From Frankia casuarinae (GTDB lineage Bacteria > Actinomycetota > Actinomycetes > Frankiales > Frankiaceae): a stretch of DNA of 64,000 bases. The position numbers and the translations under genes are program-made. Location of the stretch: positions 1,674,001 to 1,738,000 of the forward strand of contig NC_007777.1 in NCBI RefSeq assembly GCF_000013345.1, read 5' to 3'. This document shows, piece by piece, positions 22,141-32,580 of the stretch (position 1 is its first letter; every line of letters begins with the position of its first letter). A model generated the notes under the pieces. It was not told the origin of the DNA. It did no database searches and saw nothing but the letters and a program-made list of their open reading frames with translations.

Positions 22141-24149
22141 GCTCGACGCCCCCGGGCTCCCCTCAGCGCGGCCGCGGACGGCTACGCCTTGTTCCTCCAC
22201 CGCCACCTTCAGTGTATGGCGGTCGGTTGCGGAGGGATGTCGACGACCCGGGTCGGGCGGTCGGCGACGGGCCCGGTGCGGACGAGTACGGCGACGAGGA
22301 GCACGACGGCCGGTATCCGGGCGGCCGGTATGTGGGCCGGCCAGGCTCGGTGCCCTGGCGTCCCGGTCGGGTCAGCCGGCCGCGGCACCCCCCGGCTCGT
22401 CGCGCCTACCGGCTGGGCAGCCCGCGTCGGCGGCTGCGGGTGTCCATCGTGCTCATGTGCGCGGTCCTCAGTGTCCTCGGGCTGCGCCTGACCCAGCTGC
22501 AGGGTTTCTCCGCCTCCACCTACGCGGCCCAGGCCGAGGCCCAGCGGCTGCGGACCATCGTGCTGCCCGCGGCGCGTGGCGCCATCACCGACCGGGCGGG
22601 CCACACGCTCGCGCAGTATGTCGAGCTGCGGGCCGTCTACGCGAACCCGACGAACGTCAGGGACATCGCGGGGACGGCCGCGAAGCTCGCGCCGGTCCTC
22701 GACGACAGCACCGAGGCGTTGCGCAGACGGCTTACCACCGACCCGGCCGAGCACATCAAGTTCGTCTACCTCGCCCGCGGGCTCACTCCGGACGTGGCGG
22801 AGAAGGTCAGCGCCCTGGGGCTGCGCGGTATCGGCATCACCGAGGAACGCGGACGCACCTACCCGTCCCGGGAACTGGCCGCGAACGTCATCGGGTTCAT
22901 GCGGCACGGCGATGGTGACATCCTCGAGGGCGGCGGCGGGCTGGAGCTGGCGTATGACGAGGTGCTGCGCGGTACCGACGGCCTTCGCCGACTGGAGGCG
23001 AACCCGGCGGGCATCGAGATCCCCTCGGGCCAGAGCCGCGAGAAGGACCCGATCCCGGGTTCTTCGCTGCGCCTGACCCTCGAGCGGGACATCCAGTGGA
23101 ACGCCCAGAACGCGATCGCCGACGCGGTCCGTACCTCCGAGGCCGACGGCGGCACGGCCGTCGTGATGGACCCCCGCACCGGGGACATCCTCGCGATGGC
23201 CGACGCGCCGCAGTTCGACCCGAACAACATCACCGCCCGGGACACCCCGGCGCTGGGCAATCGGTCCACGCGGGACGCCTACGAGCCCGGCAGCGTCAAC
23301 AAAGTGATCACGATGGCCGCGGCGCTGGACCGCGGTCTGATCACCTCCGAGACCCCGATGACCATCCCGCCGTTCATCACCCGGGGTGGGGTACGCATCG
23401 AGGACTCCGAGCCGCACGGCGTCGAACATCTCACCGCCGCCGGCGTCCTGGCCCGCTCCAGCAACATCGGCACCGTGGAGATCTCCGAGCGGGTCGGGCG
23501 GATCGGGCTGGAGCAGGCGCTGCGCTCGTTCGGGCTCGGTGCCCGCACGGGTCTGAACTTCCCCGGCGAGGGCGCCGGCCTGCTGCCGGCAGCCCGGGAC
23601 TGGTCGGGCAGCCAGGCCGCCACCATTTCCTACGGGCAGGGCATGTCGGCGACGGCGCTCCAGATGGCCTCGGTGTACGCGACTATCGCGAACGGCGGTG
23701 TTCGCGTGACCCCGCGGCTTGTCGACGCCATCACCGGTCCGGACGGCGTCGTCAAGGTGACTCCCCAACCGCCTGGTCAGCGCGTCGTCAGCGCGCAGAC
23801 CGCGGCCACGCTCACCCGGATGCTCGAGGCGGTGGCGACGAACGAGGGCACGGCGCCGCTTGCCGAGGTTCCCGGTTACCGGGTGGCCGGCAAGACGGGC
23901 ACCGCCAAACGGCCCGACCCGGTGCACGGCGGTTACCAGGGCTACGTTCCCTCGTTCATCGGGTTCGCCCCGGCGGATGATCCGCGGGTGGTGGTGGAGA
24001 TCGTCCTGGACAACCCGAAGAAGGGTTACTTCGGCGGTCAGGTCGCCGCGCCCGTGTTCCAACGTGTCATGTCCTTCGCGTTGACCACCCTCGGCGTGCC
24101 ACAGCCGATCACCAGGCCCGCACCGCTCCTGCTCGACCTGGACAGATGA
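22137..24149 (+). CDS. ftsI: Peptidoglycan transpeptidase FtsI (PBP3/PbpB)
   Basis: This class B penicillin-binding protein has 670 aa: a Pro/Arg-rich cytoplasmic N-terminus, a signal anchor (VSIVLMCAVLSVLGLRL), the dimerisation domain, and the transpeptidase domain. The active-site Ser is S386 in EPGSVNK; SSN and AGKTGTAKR are the second and third motifs. GTG at 22137 overlaps the ftsL stop by 4 bp; a longer upstream reading is shadow sequence of rsmH/ftsL. With FtsW it makes septal peptidoglycan. Confidence 0.95.
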   Translation: MSSTPPGSPQRGRGRLRLVPPPPPSVYGGRLRRDVDDPGRAVGDGPGADEYGDEEHDGRYPGGRYVGRPGSVPWRPGRVSRPRHPPARRAYRLGSPRRRLRVSIVLMCAVLSVLGLRLTQLQGFSASTYAAQAEAQRLRTIVLPAARGAITDRAGHTLAQYVELRAVYANPTNVRDIAGTAAKLAPVLDDSTEALRRRLTTDPAEHIKFVYLARGLTPDVAEKVSALGLRGIGITEERGRTYPSRELAANVIGFMRHGDGDILEGGGGLELAYDEVLRGTDGLRRLEANPAGIEIPSGQSREKDPIPGSSLRLTLERDIQWNAQNAIADAVRTSEADGGTAVVMDPRTGDILAMADAPQFDPNNITARDTPALGNRSTRDAYEPGSVNKVITMAAALDRGLITSETPMTIPPFITRGGVRIEDSEPHGVEHLTAAGVLARSSNIGTVEISERVGRIGLEQALRSFGLGARTGLNFPGEGAGLLPAARDWSGSQAATISYGQGMSATALQMASVYATIANGGVRVTPRLVDAITGPDGVVKVTPQPPGQRVVSAQTAATLTRMLEAVATNEGTAPLAEVPGYRVAGKTGTAKRPDPVHGGYQGYVPSFIGFAPADDPRVVVEIVLDNPKKGYFGGQVAAPVFQRVMSFALTTLGVPQPITRPAPLLLDLDR

Positions 24150-24255
24150 TCGCGATCCGCGCCGGGACGTGGTGGGCGGGGAAGGTCGGCTGGACCACCG
24201 CCGTGCCCGGGCGCCCGTGGGGATGGCCGTGCCCGCCCCCACTAAGGTCGTGACC

Positions 24256-25857
24256 GTGACCTCTCCGGCACCTCGACCGGCTGCCCCGCCCGCGTGCAGC
24301 CTCGCCGATCTGCGCGCGGTGCTCGCGGCCGTGGCGCCCGTCCCGGAGCCGGCGGCGTTCGCGGGTGCGGGACATTCGCCGTCGGACACACATGCGGACA
24401 CACATGCGGACACGGACACGGACGTGATCGTGCATGGCGTCACCCACGACTCGCATGCGGTCCGGCCGGGCGACCTCCACGCGGCACTGCCCGGTGCCCA
24501 CACGCACGGTGCGGCCTTCGCGGCCGCCGCGGTGGCCGGCGGCGCCGTCGCCGTGCTCACCGACGCCGAGGGCGCCCGCCGGATCGCGGCCATGCCGCCC
24601 GGCCCCCCCGGGGAAGTCCCGGTGCTTGTCAGCGACGATCCACGGCGCGACCTCGCCCCGGTGGCGGCGAGGATCTACGGTGATCCCTCTGCGGCGCTGC
24701 GCCTGCTCGGCGTCACCGGCACCAACGGGAAGACGACCACGGCCTTCCTGCTCGACGCCGGGCTGCGCGCCGCCGGCCACACCACGGGCCTGATCGGCAC
24801 GATCGAGACCCGGATCGCCGACGAACGGCTGGCCTCCGCCCGCACCACCCCGGAGGCGAGCGACCTGCAGGCCCTGCTCGCCACGATGGTCGAGCGTGGC
24901 GTGGGGGCCGCCACGATGGAGGTGTCCAGCCACGCGCTGGCCCTGCACCGGGCCGACGCCCTGCACTTCGCCGGGGCCGTGTTCACCAACCTCAGCCAGG
25001 ACCATCTGGACTTCCACTCCTCCATGGAGGACTACTTCGCGGCGAAGGCGTCCCTGTTCGACCCGGCCCGGACCGCCGTCGCGGTGATCGGCGTGGCGGA
25101 CCGGTGGGGCCGCCGGCTCGCCGAACGGCATCCCGGCGCGATCACGTTCGCCGTCGAGGGGCCGGCCGACTGGACGGCCCGGGACGTCTCCTACGGGCCG
25201 ACCGGCACACTGCTGCGCGCCGAGGGTCCGGACGGGCTGCGGGTGGATCTGTCCGTGCCGCTGCCCGGCGCCTTTAACGTCGCCAACACGCTCGGCGCGC
25301 TGGCGCTGCTCGTCGCCATCGGGGTCCCCCCGGCCACGGCGGCGGCGGGGATCGGCTCCCTGCCCGGGGTGCCCGGCCGGATGGAGCGGGTCGACGCCGG
25401 CCAGCCGTTCCTGGCCCTGGTCGACTTCGCGCACACCCCGGACGCGGTCACGACGCTGCTCGAGACGGTTCGCCCGCTGGTGAAGGGCAGGGTCATCGTC
25501 GTGCTCGGCTGCGGTGGCGACCGCGACCGCGGCAAGCGCCCGCTGATGGGGGCCGCCGCGGCGACACTCGCCGACGTCGCGATCCTCACGAACGACAATC
25601 CGCGCTCGGAGGATCCGGCGGAGATCCTCGCCCAGATGCTCGCCGGGGTCACGGCGCTGTCGGCCTCGGCCACGGTCTTGGTCGAACCGGACCGCGCCGC
25701 GGCCATCGCGGCCGCCGTGGCCGAGGCCGGACCTCAGGACGCCGTCGTTGTCGCCGGCAAGGGTCATGAGTCGGGCCAGGAACAGGCGGGGGTGGTGACC
25801 CCCTTCGACGATCGGGTCGCCCTGCGCGCCGCGCTCTCCTCGGTGGAGAGGAGATGA
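24256..25857 (+). CDS. murE: UDP-MurNAc-tripeptide synthetase MurE (meso-DAP adding)
   Basis: The 533-aa ligase adds meso-diaminopimelate to UDP-MurNAc-L-Ala-D-Glu in the cytoplasm. It shows the ATP loop GVTGTNGKTTTAFLL, an SQDHLDFHSSMEDYF motif, and the DNPRSEDP motif that marks the meso-DAP-specific type. Thus the wall is probably DAP-type. Starts are ambiguous: GTG 24250, GTG 24256 (AAGG 8 nt upstream, preferred) and ATG 24223. A 12-bp repeat (cacatgcggaca) near 24390-24420 encodes THAD repeats in the N-terminal domain. Stop overlaps murF by 4 bp. Confidence 0.93.
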   Translation: MTSPAPRPAAPPACSLADLRAVLAAVAPVPEPAAFAGAGHSPSDTHADTHADTDTDVIVHGVTHDSHAVRPGDLHAALPGAHTHGAAFAAAAVAGGAVAVLTDAEGARRIAAMPPGPPGEVPVLVSDDPRRDLAPVAARIYGDPSAALRLLGVTGTNGKTTTAFLLDAGLRAAGHTTGLIGTIETRIADERLASARTTPEASDLQALLATMVERGVGAATMEVSSHALALHRADALHFAGAVFTNLSQDHLDFHSSMEDYFAAKASLFDPARTAVAVIGVADRWGRRLAERHPGAITFAVEGPADWTARDVSYGPTGTLLRAEGPDGLRVDLSVPLPGAFNVANTLGALALLVAIGVPPATAAAGIGSLPGVPGRMERVDAGQPFLALVDFAHTPDAVTTLLETVRPLVKGRVIVVLGCGGDRDRGKRPLMGAAAATLADVAILTNDNPRSEDPAEILAQMLAGVTALSASATVLVEPDRAAAIAAAVAEAGPQDAVVVAGKGHESGQEQAGVVTPFDDRVALRAALSSVERR

Positions 25858-27257
25858 TCCCGCTGACCCTGGCCGAGGTCGCGTCGGCGACCGGCGGCCG
25901 GCTCGACGCGGTGCCCGACCCGGGCGTCACGGTGCGTTCGGTCGTCGTCGACTCCCGCGAGGTCCGCGACGGCGCCTTGTTCGTCGCCCTGGCTGGCAGC
26001 CGGGTCGACGGGCACGACTTCGCCGCCGCCGCCGTCGCCGCCGGCGCGTCCGCCGTGCTCGCCGCCCGGTCGGTGGGCGAGCCGGCCGTCATCGTTCCCG
26101 ATCCGCCTTCGGCGCTCGCCGCGCTCGCCGCGTACGTCCGTGATCTGGCCGCCGCCACCGTGGTCGCCGTGACCGGGTCGGCGGGCAAGACGACGACCAA
26201 GGACCTGCTCGCCGACGTGCTGGGCGGGCTCGCCCCGACGGTGGCCGCGCCCGGCTCCTTCAACAACGAGATCGGACTGCCGCTGACGCTGCTGCGCACC
26301 GAGCCGGACACGGCGTTCGTCGTCCTGGAGATGGGTGCCCGCGGTCCGGGGCACATCGCCACCCTCTGCGCGGTAGCCCGCCCGGCTGTGGGGGTGGTCC
26401 TCAACGTCGGCAGTGCCCACCTGGGCGAGTACGCCGACGGCCGGCTGGGGATCGCCGCGGCTAAGGGCGAGCTTGCCGAGGCCGCGAGCGAGGCCGTCGT
26501 GCTCAACGCCGATGACCCGCTGGTCGCGGCGATGGCGGTTCGGACGACGGCCGAAGTGATCACTTTCGGGGAGGGTGGACGGGCCGACGTGCGGGCCGGT
26601 GCCGTCGATGTCGACCGGCTGGGCCGCGCCTCGTTCGACCTGCTGGCGCACGGCGAGCACCATCGGGTGACCCTCGGGCTCGTCGGCGCGCACCAGGTGC
26701 CGAACGCGTTGGCCGCGGCGGCCGTCGCGATCCGGCTGGGGCTGTCCCCGGACCGGGTCGCCGCGGCGCTGTCCGCCGCCCGCCCGCGCAGCCGGTGGCG
26801 GATGGAGGTGACCTCCACCGCGGCCGGGGTGGTGGTCGTCAACGACGCCTACAACGCGAACCCGGAGTCGATGCGGGCGGCGCTGAAGGCGTTGGTGGAC
26901 ATGCGGGGGAAGGGCCGGGCGTTCGCGGTGCTCGGTCCGATGGGGGAACTCGGTGACGCCGCCGCCGCCGAGCACGACGTGCTCGGCCGGTTCGCGGTCC
27001 GCCTCGGGGTCGATCGACTGATCGCGGTGGGTCCGGCGGCCCGCCATATCCACCTGGGCGCCTCGCTGGAAGGCTCCTGGGACGGGGAGTCGGTGGAGGT
27101 GACCGACGCCGAGGAGGCGGTGGCCCTGGTGGCCGCGCAGGCCGGACCGGACGACGTGGTACTGGTCAAGGCCAGCCGGTCCTTCGGTCTGGAGCGCGTC
27201 GCCGAGGCGTTGGTGACCAGATTCGGCGTCCTCGGCGCCGGGATCGAGGGGACATGA
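25854..27257 (+). CDS. murF: UDP-MurNAc-pentapeptide synthetase MurF
   Basis: The 467-aa ligase adds D-Ala-D-Ala. It begins [15 protein letters not shown], and carries VDSREV in the N-terminal domain, ATP loop [18 protein letters not shown], and [15 protein letters not shown] in the C-terminal half, all typical of MurF. The ATG overlaps murE's stop (ATGA) and GAGAGGAG lies upstream. It acts just before MraY in the lipid I pathway. Confidence 0.95.
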   Translation: MIPLTLAEVASATGGRLDAVPDPGVTVRSVVVDSREVRDGALFVALAGSRVDGHDFAAAAVAAGASAVLAARSVGEPAVIVPDPPSALAALAAYVRDLAAATVVAVTGSAGKTTTKDLLADVLGGLAPTVAAPGSFNNEIGLPLTLLRTEPDTAFVVLEMGARGPGHIATLCAVARPAVGVVLNVGSAHLGEYADGRLGIAAAKGELAEAASEAVVLNADDPLVAAMAVRTTAEVITFGEGGRADVRAGAVDVDRLGRASFDLLAHGEHHRVTLGLVGAHQVPNALAAAAVAIRLGLSPDRVAAALSAARPRSRWRMEVTSTAAGVVVVNDAYNANPESMRAALKALVDMRGKGRAFAVLGPMGELGDAAAAEHDVLGRFAVRLGVDRLIAVGPAARHIHLGASLEGSWDGESVEVTDAEEAVALVAAQAGPDDVVLVKASRSFGLERVAEALVTRFGVLGAGIEGT

Positions 27258-27306
27258 CGGCGGACGGCTGGCTTCACACACGCGGACCCGCGCGGGTGAC
27301 GCACGC

Positions 27307-28374
27307 GTGAGAGGCGTTCTTATCGCGGCCATGGTCGCGTTGGTCGTGTCGTTGCTGGGCACACCCTGGGTGATCCGGCTCTTCCGCCGGCAGGGATATG
27401 GCCAGGAGATCCGCGAGGACGGGCCGTCCAGCCACCTGACCAAGCGGGGCACCCCCACGATGGGGGGCACTGTCATCATTGTCGCTGCCCTGGCCGGGTA
27501 CTTCCTGGCCCACCTGGTGACCGGCATCGGGTTCACCGCGTCGGGTCTGCTTGTGCTGATGGTGATGACCGGGCTTGGCCTGGTCGGCTTTCTGGACGAC
27601 TACATCAAGATCCGCAAGCAGCGCAGCCTCGGGCTCACCGCCCGGATGAAGTTCACCGGGCAGGCCGCGGTCGCGATCGTCTTCGGCCTGCTGGCCGTCC
27701 GGTTCAAGAACGACGCCGGGCTGCTCCCCGGCTCGACGTACATCTCGATCGTGCGGGACACGAGTCTCTCCGTCGGCATCATCGCCTTTCCCTTGCTGGC
27801 CTGGATCATCATCGCCGCGACCTCTAACGCGGTGAACCTCACCGACGGCCTCGACGGCCTCGCGGCCGGCACCTCGGCAATGGTGTTCGGCGCGTACGTC
27901 ATCATCTCCTTCTGGCAGTTCGGCAACCTGTGCGAGCCGCACGCGGCCGAGGCGGGCTGTTACCTCGTGCGTGATCCCCTCGACGTCGCGCTGGTCGCGG
28001 CGGCGGCGATGGGGGCCTGTTTCGGGTTCCTGTGGTGGAACGCCAGCCCGGCGAAGATCTTCATGGGGGACACCGGGTCGCTCGCGCTGGGCGGTGCCTT
28101 CGCCAGTATCGCGATCGTCAGCCGGACCGAGCTGCTTCTCGTCGTCCTCGGCGGCCTGTTCGTCATCGAGACCCTGTCCGTGATGATCCAGGTCGCGTTC
28201 TTCAAGGCGACGAAGAAACGCGTGTTCAACATGGCGCCGATCCATCACCATTTCGAGCTCGCCGAATGGCCCGAGACGACGGTGATCATCAGATTCTGGA
28301 TCGTCTCGGGACTCGCGGTGGCCTTCGGCCTGGGCCTGTTCTACGCGGAGTTCCTCTCCCACGGAGGTGGCTGA
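27307..28374 (+). CDS. mraY: Phospho-MurNAc-pentapeptide translocase MraY
   Basis: The 355-aa membrane enzyme transfers phospho-MurNAc-pentapeptide to undecaprenyl phosphate, making lipid I. About ten transmembrane helices are visible. The catalytic motifs are present: [15 protein letters not shown] (the paired Asp), [12 protein letters not shown], and [13 protein letters not shown] (the HHH loop). The start is the GTG at 27307, 49 bp after murF. Confidence 0.96.
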   Translation: MRGVLIAAMVALVVSLLGTPWVIRLFRRQGYGQEIREDGPSSHLTKRGTPTMGGTVIIVAALAGYFLAHLVTGIGFTASGLLVLMVMTGLGLVGFLDDYIKIRKQRSLGLTARMKFTGQAAVAIVFGLLAVRFKNDAGLLPGSTYISIVRDTSLSVGIIAFPLLAWIIIAATSNAVNLTDGLDGLAAGTSAMVFGAYVIISFWQFGNLCEPHAAEAGCYLVRDPLDVALVAAAAMGACFGFLWWNASPAKIFMGDTGSLALGGAFASIAIVSRTELLLVVLGGLFVIETLSVMIQVAFFKATKKRVFNMAPIHHHFELAEWPETTVIIRFWIVSGLAVAFGLGLFYAEFLSHGGG

Positions 28375-28378
28375 CGCC

Positions 28379-29794
28379 ATGACGGGCGACGGTCAGGGCC
28401 CGGGCGACGGTCAGGGCCCAGGCAACCTCACGACCTCGATCTCCTGGGCGGGCCTGCCCGTGCTGGTCGTCGGGATCGGGGTCTCCGGGCTCGCCGCGGC
28501 CCGGGCGCTGCTTGCCCGCGGTGCGCGGGTCCGGGTCGTCGACGCCGGCGACTCCCCACGTCACCAGGGTGCGGCCGCGACGCTGCGGGCGCTCGGGGCC
28601 GAGGTGAACCTCGGCGGCCTGCCGGCCGGCCCCGGGGACAGCGCCCTCGTCGTCACCTCGCCCGGCGTCCCGCCGACGGCCCCGCTGATCACCGGGGCGG
28701 CCGGCGCCGGGATCCCGGTCTGGGGGGAGGTGGAGCTCGCCTGGCGGTGGCGGGGTGGGAGCCGGTGGCTCGCCGTCACGGGAACGAACGGCAAGACGAC
28801 GACCACCGAGATGCTCGGCGCGATGCTCGCCGCCGGTGGCCGGCGATCCACCACCGCCGGGAACATCGGGACCCCGATCGTGGACGCGGTTGCCGCCGAG
28901 CCGCCCTACGAGACCCTCGCGGTGGAACTGTCCAGCTTCCAGCTCCATTACACCCACACCATGGCCCCCCTCGCCGCGGCCGTGCTCAACGTCGCCCCCG
29001 ACCATCTCGACTGGCACGGGGGCGCGGCGGCCTATGCGGCAGCGAAGGCGGGGATCTGGCGTCGTCCCGGGACGACCGCGATCGGCAACGCCGACGACGC
29101 AACCAGCGCGGACCTGCTCGCCGCCGCTCCGGGGCGGCGGGTCCTGTTCGGTCTCGACCCGGCGGCCCGGCCGCGGCCCGGCCTGACCGTCGTCGACGGC
29201 CACCTCGTCGACGACGCCTTCGGTGGCGGGCGGCTGGTCGCCGTCCGTGACCTCGTGCTGACAAGTCCGCACATGATCTCCAATGCGCTGGCCGCCGCCG
29301 CGCTTGCCCGCGCCGAGGGCGTTGGCCCGGCCGCGATCGGCGCGGCGCTCGTCGCTTTCCGGCCCGGCGCCCACCGCAACGCCGAGGTGGCCGTCATCGA
29401 CGGGGTCCGCTGGGTGGATGACAGCAAGGCGACGAACCCACACGCCGCCGCCGCGTCGCTGGCCGGCTACCCCTCGGTGGTGTGGATCGCGGGCGGCCTC
29501 AACAAGGGCCTCGCCTTCGACGATCTCGTCCGCGACGCGCGCCGGGTGCTGCGCGCCGCGGTCCTCATCGGGCGCTGCGCCGATGAGATCGCCGCCGCTC
29601 TCGCCCGACACGCCCCCGATGTCCCCGTGGAACGGGCTGACGGCATGGACGATGCGGTGAAGGCTGCGGCGGCGTTCGCGACCACCGGTGACACTGTGCT
29701 CTTGGCGCCGGCCGCGGCCTCGATGGACATGTTCCGGGACTACGCGGCGCGCGGAGATCTGTTCGCGGCGGCGGTCCGCGCACGAGAGGGGTAA
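28379..29794 (+). CDS. murD: UDP-MurNAc-L-alanine:D-glutamate ligase MurD
   Basis: The 471-aa ligase has an N-terminal Rossmann segment (VLVVGIGVSGLAAARALLA), ATP loop VTGTNGKTTTTEML, the VELSSFQL motif, and DDSKATNPHAA, as expected of MurD. ATG at 28379 lies 11 nt after GGAGG; an in-frame GTG at 28367 overlaps that site and is less likely. An 18-bp duplication encodes GDGQGP repeats at the N-terminus. Confidence 0.95.
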   Translation: MTGDGQGPGDGQGPGNLTTSISWAGLPVLVVGIGVSGLAAARALLARGARVRVVDAGDSPRHQGAAATLRALGAEVNLGGLPAGPGDSALVVTSPGVPPTAPLITGAAGAGIPVWGEVELAWRWRGGSRWLAVTGTNGKTTTTEMLGAMLAAGGRRSTTAGNIGTPIVDAVAAEPPYETLAVELSSFQLHYTHTMAPLAAAVLNVAPDHLDWHGGAAAYAAAKAGIWRRPGTTAIGNADDATSADLLAAAPGRRVLFGLDPAARPRPGLTVVDGHLVDDAFGGGRLVAVRDLVLTSPHMISNALAAAALARAEGVGPAAIGAALVAFRPGAHRNAEVAVIDGVRWVDDSKATNPHAAAASLAGYPSVVWIAGGLNKGLAFDDLVRDARRVLRAAVLIGRCADEIAAALARHAPDVPVERADGMDDAVKAAAAFATTGDTVLLAPAAASMDMFRDYAARGDLFAAAVRAREG

Positions 29795-29796
29795 CC

Positions 29797-31389
29797 GTGG
29801 CGGGGTCGGGAGCGTCGTCGCCGCCGTCCACCGGGACGTCGGCGCGGCCCGCGCGGGCGGCGCGAGGGCCCAAAGCCGTGCGAACCGGCTCCGCGGCCGA
29901 GCCCGACTCCGCCGGCGGGGGAACCGGCGCGGCGGACGGGGCCGAAGCACGGCTGCCGCTGCTCGACCGGCCGTTGGCGTCCTACTACCTGCTGCTGTCC
30001 TCGGCCGCTCTGCTGCTGGTGCTCGGACTGGTCATGGTCCTGTCGGCGTCGAGCGTGCGCTCCTACGCCGACTTCGGCTCCTCCTACACGCTGTTCATCC
30101 GGCAGGTGATCTGGGTCGCGATCGGTCTGCCGGTGGTCGCCGTCGCCTCCCGGCTGCCTGTGCGGGTCTTCCGCGCCTTTGCCTACCCGTTGTTGCTCGG
30201 GACCGTGCTGATGCTGATGGCGGTGCTCATCCCGGGTATCGGCAGCGTGCGTGGTGGCGCCCGCCAGTGGATCGTCGTCGGGCCGATCACGATCCAGCCC
30301 AGCGAGTTGGCGAAGATCGCCCTTGCGCTGTGGTGTTCGGATCTGCTTGTCCGCAAACGGCGGCTGCTGTCCGACCCCAAACACCTGCTCGTTCCGCTGG
30401 TCCCGGTGTTCCTGTTCATCGACCTGCTGCTGCTGCTGGAACCGGATCTCGGCGGGGCGATCTGCGTGACCGTCGTGCCGTTGACCGTGCTGTGGGTGAT
30501 CGGTACCCCGATGCGCCTCTACACCGGGATCCTGGGATCGATGGTCGCGGCGGCGTCGGTCCTCGCCGTGGTCGAGCCCTACCGCGTCCGGCGCCTGCTG
30601 TCGTTCACCGATCCGTTCGCCGACGCGCACGGCGACGGCTTCCAGGCCGTGCAGGGCATCTATGCCCTGTCGACCGGCGGCTGGTGGGGGGAGGGCCTTG
30701 GCGCATCCCGGGAGAAGTGGCCGCAGTTACTGCCCGCGGTGCACACCGACTTCATCCTCGCGATCATCGGCGAGGAACTCGGGCTGGTCGGCAGCCTGGT
30801 GGTGGTGGGCCTGTTCGGCGTGCTGGGATACGCGGGCCTGCGGATTGCGCACCGTTGTGACGAGCTGTTCGTCCGGCTCGCCGCAGCGGGGGTCACCGCC
30901 TGGATCCTCGTCCAGGCGGTGGTCAACATAGGTGCCGTCGTGGGTCTGTTGCCGATTACCGGCGTCACCCTTCCGCTGGTGTCGTTCGGTGGCTCCGCGT
31001 TGCTGCCGACCCTCGCGGCCCTCGGCATGCTGCTCTCCTTCGCCCGGTCCGAGCCGGCCGCGGCCGAATTCTTGTCCCGACGGGCCGAGGAACGCCACGC
31101 CGCGCGTCTCGCCGCGTCCGGCCGGCGCCGCCAGCGCTGGCGCCGCGGCCGGGAGCGGCGCGCCGATGCCACCGGGGTGATACCGCGGGAGGAGAGGCGG
31201 CCGCCCGGCCGCCGGGGCCACCGACCGGACCTCGGCCTCGTACCGGTCGACGACGCGCGGTCGGGTCCGGTGGGTCCGGTGCCGGAGTCCGGGTCGGGGC
31301 GTTCGTCGGGGCGCATATCATCCCGTGTGCGGGCCCGGGTGACCGGGGCCGGGCTGCCCGGGAGACGGCGTGATGTGTCATCGTCTTGA
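29797..31389 (+). CDS. ftsW: Septal peptidoglycan glycosyltransferase FtsW (SEDS family)
   Basis: The 530-aa SEDS polymerase has about ten transmembrane helices between a disordered N-terminus and a long Arg-rich cytoplasmic tail. Family motifs include GSVRGGARQWI, IQPSELAKIALALW, LLEPDLGGAICV and the LPITGVTLPLVSFGGSALL segment. GTG at 29797 starts 2 bp after murD ends. FtsW polymerises lipid II and works with FtsI. Confidence 0.95.
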   Translation: MAGSGASSPPSTGTSARPARAARGPKAVRTGSAAEPDSAGGGTGAADGAEARLPLLDRPLASYYLLLSSAALLLVLGLVMVLSASSVRSYADFGSSYTLFIRQVIWVAIGLPVVAVASRLPVRVFRAFAYPLLLGTVLMLMAVLIPGIGSVRGGARQWIVVGPITIQPSELAKIALALWCSDLLVRKRRLLSDPKHLLVPLVPVFLFIDLLLLLEPDLGGAICVTVVPLTVLWVIGTPMRLYTGILGSMVAAASVLAVVEPYRVRRLLSFTDPFADAHGDGFQAVQGIYALSTGGWWGEGLGASREKWPQLLPAVHTDFILAIIGEELGLVGSLVVVGLFGVLGYAGLRIAHRCDELFVRLAAAGVTAWILVQAVVNIGAVVGLLPITGVTLPLVSFGGSALLPTLAALGMLLSFARSEPAAAEFLSRRAEERHAARLAASGRRRQRWRRGRERRADATGVIPREERRPPGRRGHRPDLGLVPVDDARSGPVGPVPESGSGRSSGRISSRVRARVTGAGLPGRRRDVSSS

Positions 31390-31392
31390 CCG

Positions 31393-32523
31393 ATGTTGCG
31401 AAGCGTAGTGCTCGCCGGCGGCGGGACAGCCGGCCACGTGGAACCCGCACTCGCCGTCGCGGACGCGCTGCGGGCGACCGACTCCCGGGTACGGCTGACC
31501 CTGCTCGGCACCGCGACCGGTCTGGAGGCGCGCCTGGTGCCCGCCCGGGGCCATGAGTTGGCGACGGTGCCGAAGGTCCCGATGCCGCGCCGCCCCACCC
31601 CGGCCGTGTTCAAGCTGCCCGCCCGGTTCCTCGACGCGATCTGTCAGGCGGGGGAGACCCTCGACCTGGTTCGGGCGGACGTGGTCGTGGGGTTCGGTGG
31701 ATACGTGTCCGCGCCCGCGTACCTCGCCGCCCGGCGCCGCGGCATCCCGATCGTGGTGCACGAGGCGAACCCGCTGCCGGGACTGGCCAACCGGCTCGGC
31801 GCCCGGCTCACCCCGTTCGTCGCCACGTCCTACCCGAGCACGCCCCTGCGCGGCGCGACGCTCACCGGGATCCCGCTGCGGGGGGAGATCCTCACCCTCG
31901 ACCGTTCCCCGGCCGCGATGCGGGCCGCCCGGGCGCGCTACGGGCTCGACCCGCACCGGCCGACCCTGCTCGTCTTCGGCGGTTCGCAGGGCGCCCGCTC
32001 GCTCAACCAGGTGATGACGGCGGCGGCGCATCCCCTTGCCGCCGCCGGGATCCAGGTGCTGCACGCGACCGGACCGAAGAACTTCGACGAGGTCGCCGCG
32101 GCGCTGCCCCTCGACCTGCCCACGCCATACGAGCTGCGGCCGTACCTCGACCACATCCCCTCGGCCTACGCCGCGGCCGACATGACCCTGTGCCGGTCGG
32201 GCGCGATGACATGCGCGGAACTCGCCGCGGCGGGGCTCCCGGCGGTGTACGTCCCCCTGCCGCACGGCAACGGTGAGCAGCGCCGCAACGCGCTGCCGAC
32301 GGTGGAGGCCGGCGGTGGTCTCCTCGTCGACGACGCCGAGCTCAGCGCGTCCTGGCTGCTCGAGAACGCGCTGCCGGTGCTCATCTCCGCCGAACGGCTG
32401 GCGAAGATGTCGGCCGCCTGCGCCGGCAGCGGCCATCCCCAGGCCGCCGCCGCGATCGTCGCCATGATCCGGGACGCCGCCGCCACCCGGCGGCGATCCC
32501 GCCCGCGGCACGCGGCTCCCTGA
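31393..32523 (+). CDS. murG: UDP-GlcNAc:lipid I GlcNAc-transferase MurG
   Basis: The 376-aa GT-B glycosyltransferase converts lipid I into lipid II at the inner membrane face. It has [20 protein letters not shown] at the N-terminus, [15 protein letters not shown], and the nucleotide-sugar site [10 protein letters not shown], with [20 protein letters not shown] near the C-terminus. ATG lies 3 bp after ftsW. It is the last plus-strand gene of the mur block before the inverted murC. Confidence 0.96.
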   Translation: MLRSVVLAGGGTAGHVEPALAVADALRATDSRVRLTLLGTATGLEARLVPARGHELATVPKVPMPRRPTPAVFKLPARFLDAICQAGETLDLVRADVVVGFGGYVSAPAYLAARRRGIPIVVHEANPLPGLANRLGARLTPFVATSYPSTPLRGATLTGIPLRGEILTLDRSPAAMRAARARYGLDPHRPTLLVFGGSQGARSLNQVMTAAAHPLAAAGIQVLHATGPKNFDEVAAALPLDLPTPYELRPYLDHIPSAYAAADMTLCRSGAMTCAELAAAGLPAVYVPLPHGNGEQRRNALPTVEAGGGLLVDDAELSASWLLENALPVLISAERLAKMSAACAGSGHPQAAAAIVAMIRDAAATRRRSRPRHAAP

Positions 32524-32539
32524 CCGCTCCGCCGTCCCC

Positions 32540-32575
32540 GGCCGCTGGACAGCCAGGGGGTGTCCAACGCTGGCC
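32540..32575. terminator. Hairpin between convergent murG and reductase genes
   Basis: TGGACA (32546-32551) pairs with TGTCCA (32561-32566), flanked by outer GGCC arms at 32540 and 32572. It lies exactly in the 57-bp gap between convergent stops and may terminate both transcripts. No T-run is present. Confidence 0.4.
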
Positions 32576-32580
32576 GGTTA

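Noticed and set aside
24109-25767. 552-aa minus-strand open frame opposite murE
   Set aside because: Shadow of murE with Arg/Gly-rich composition and no motifs.
28289-29950. 553-aa minus-strand frame opposite murD
   Set aside because: Shadow of murD; no motifs.
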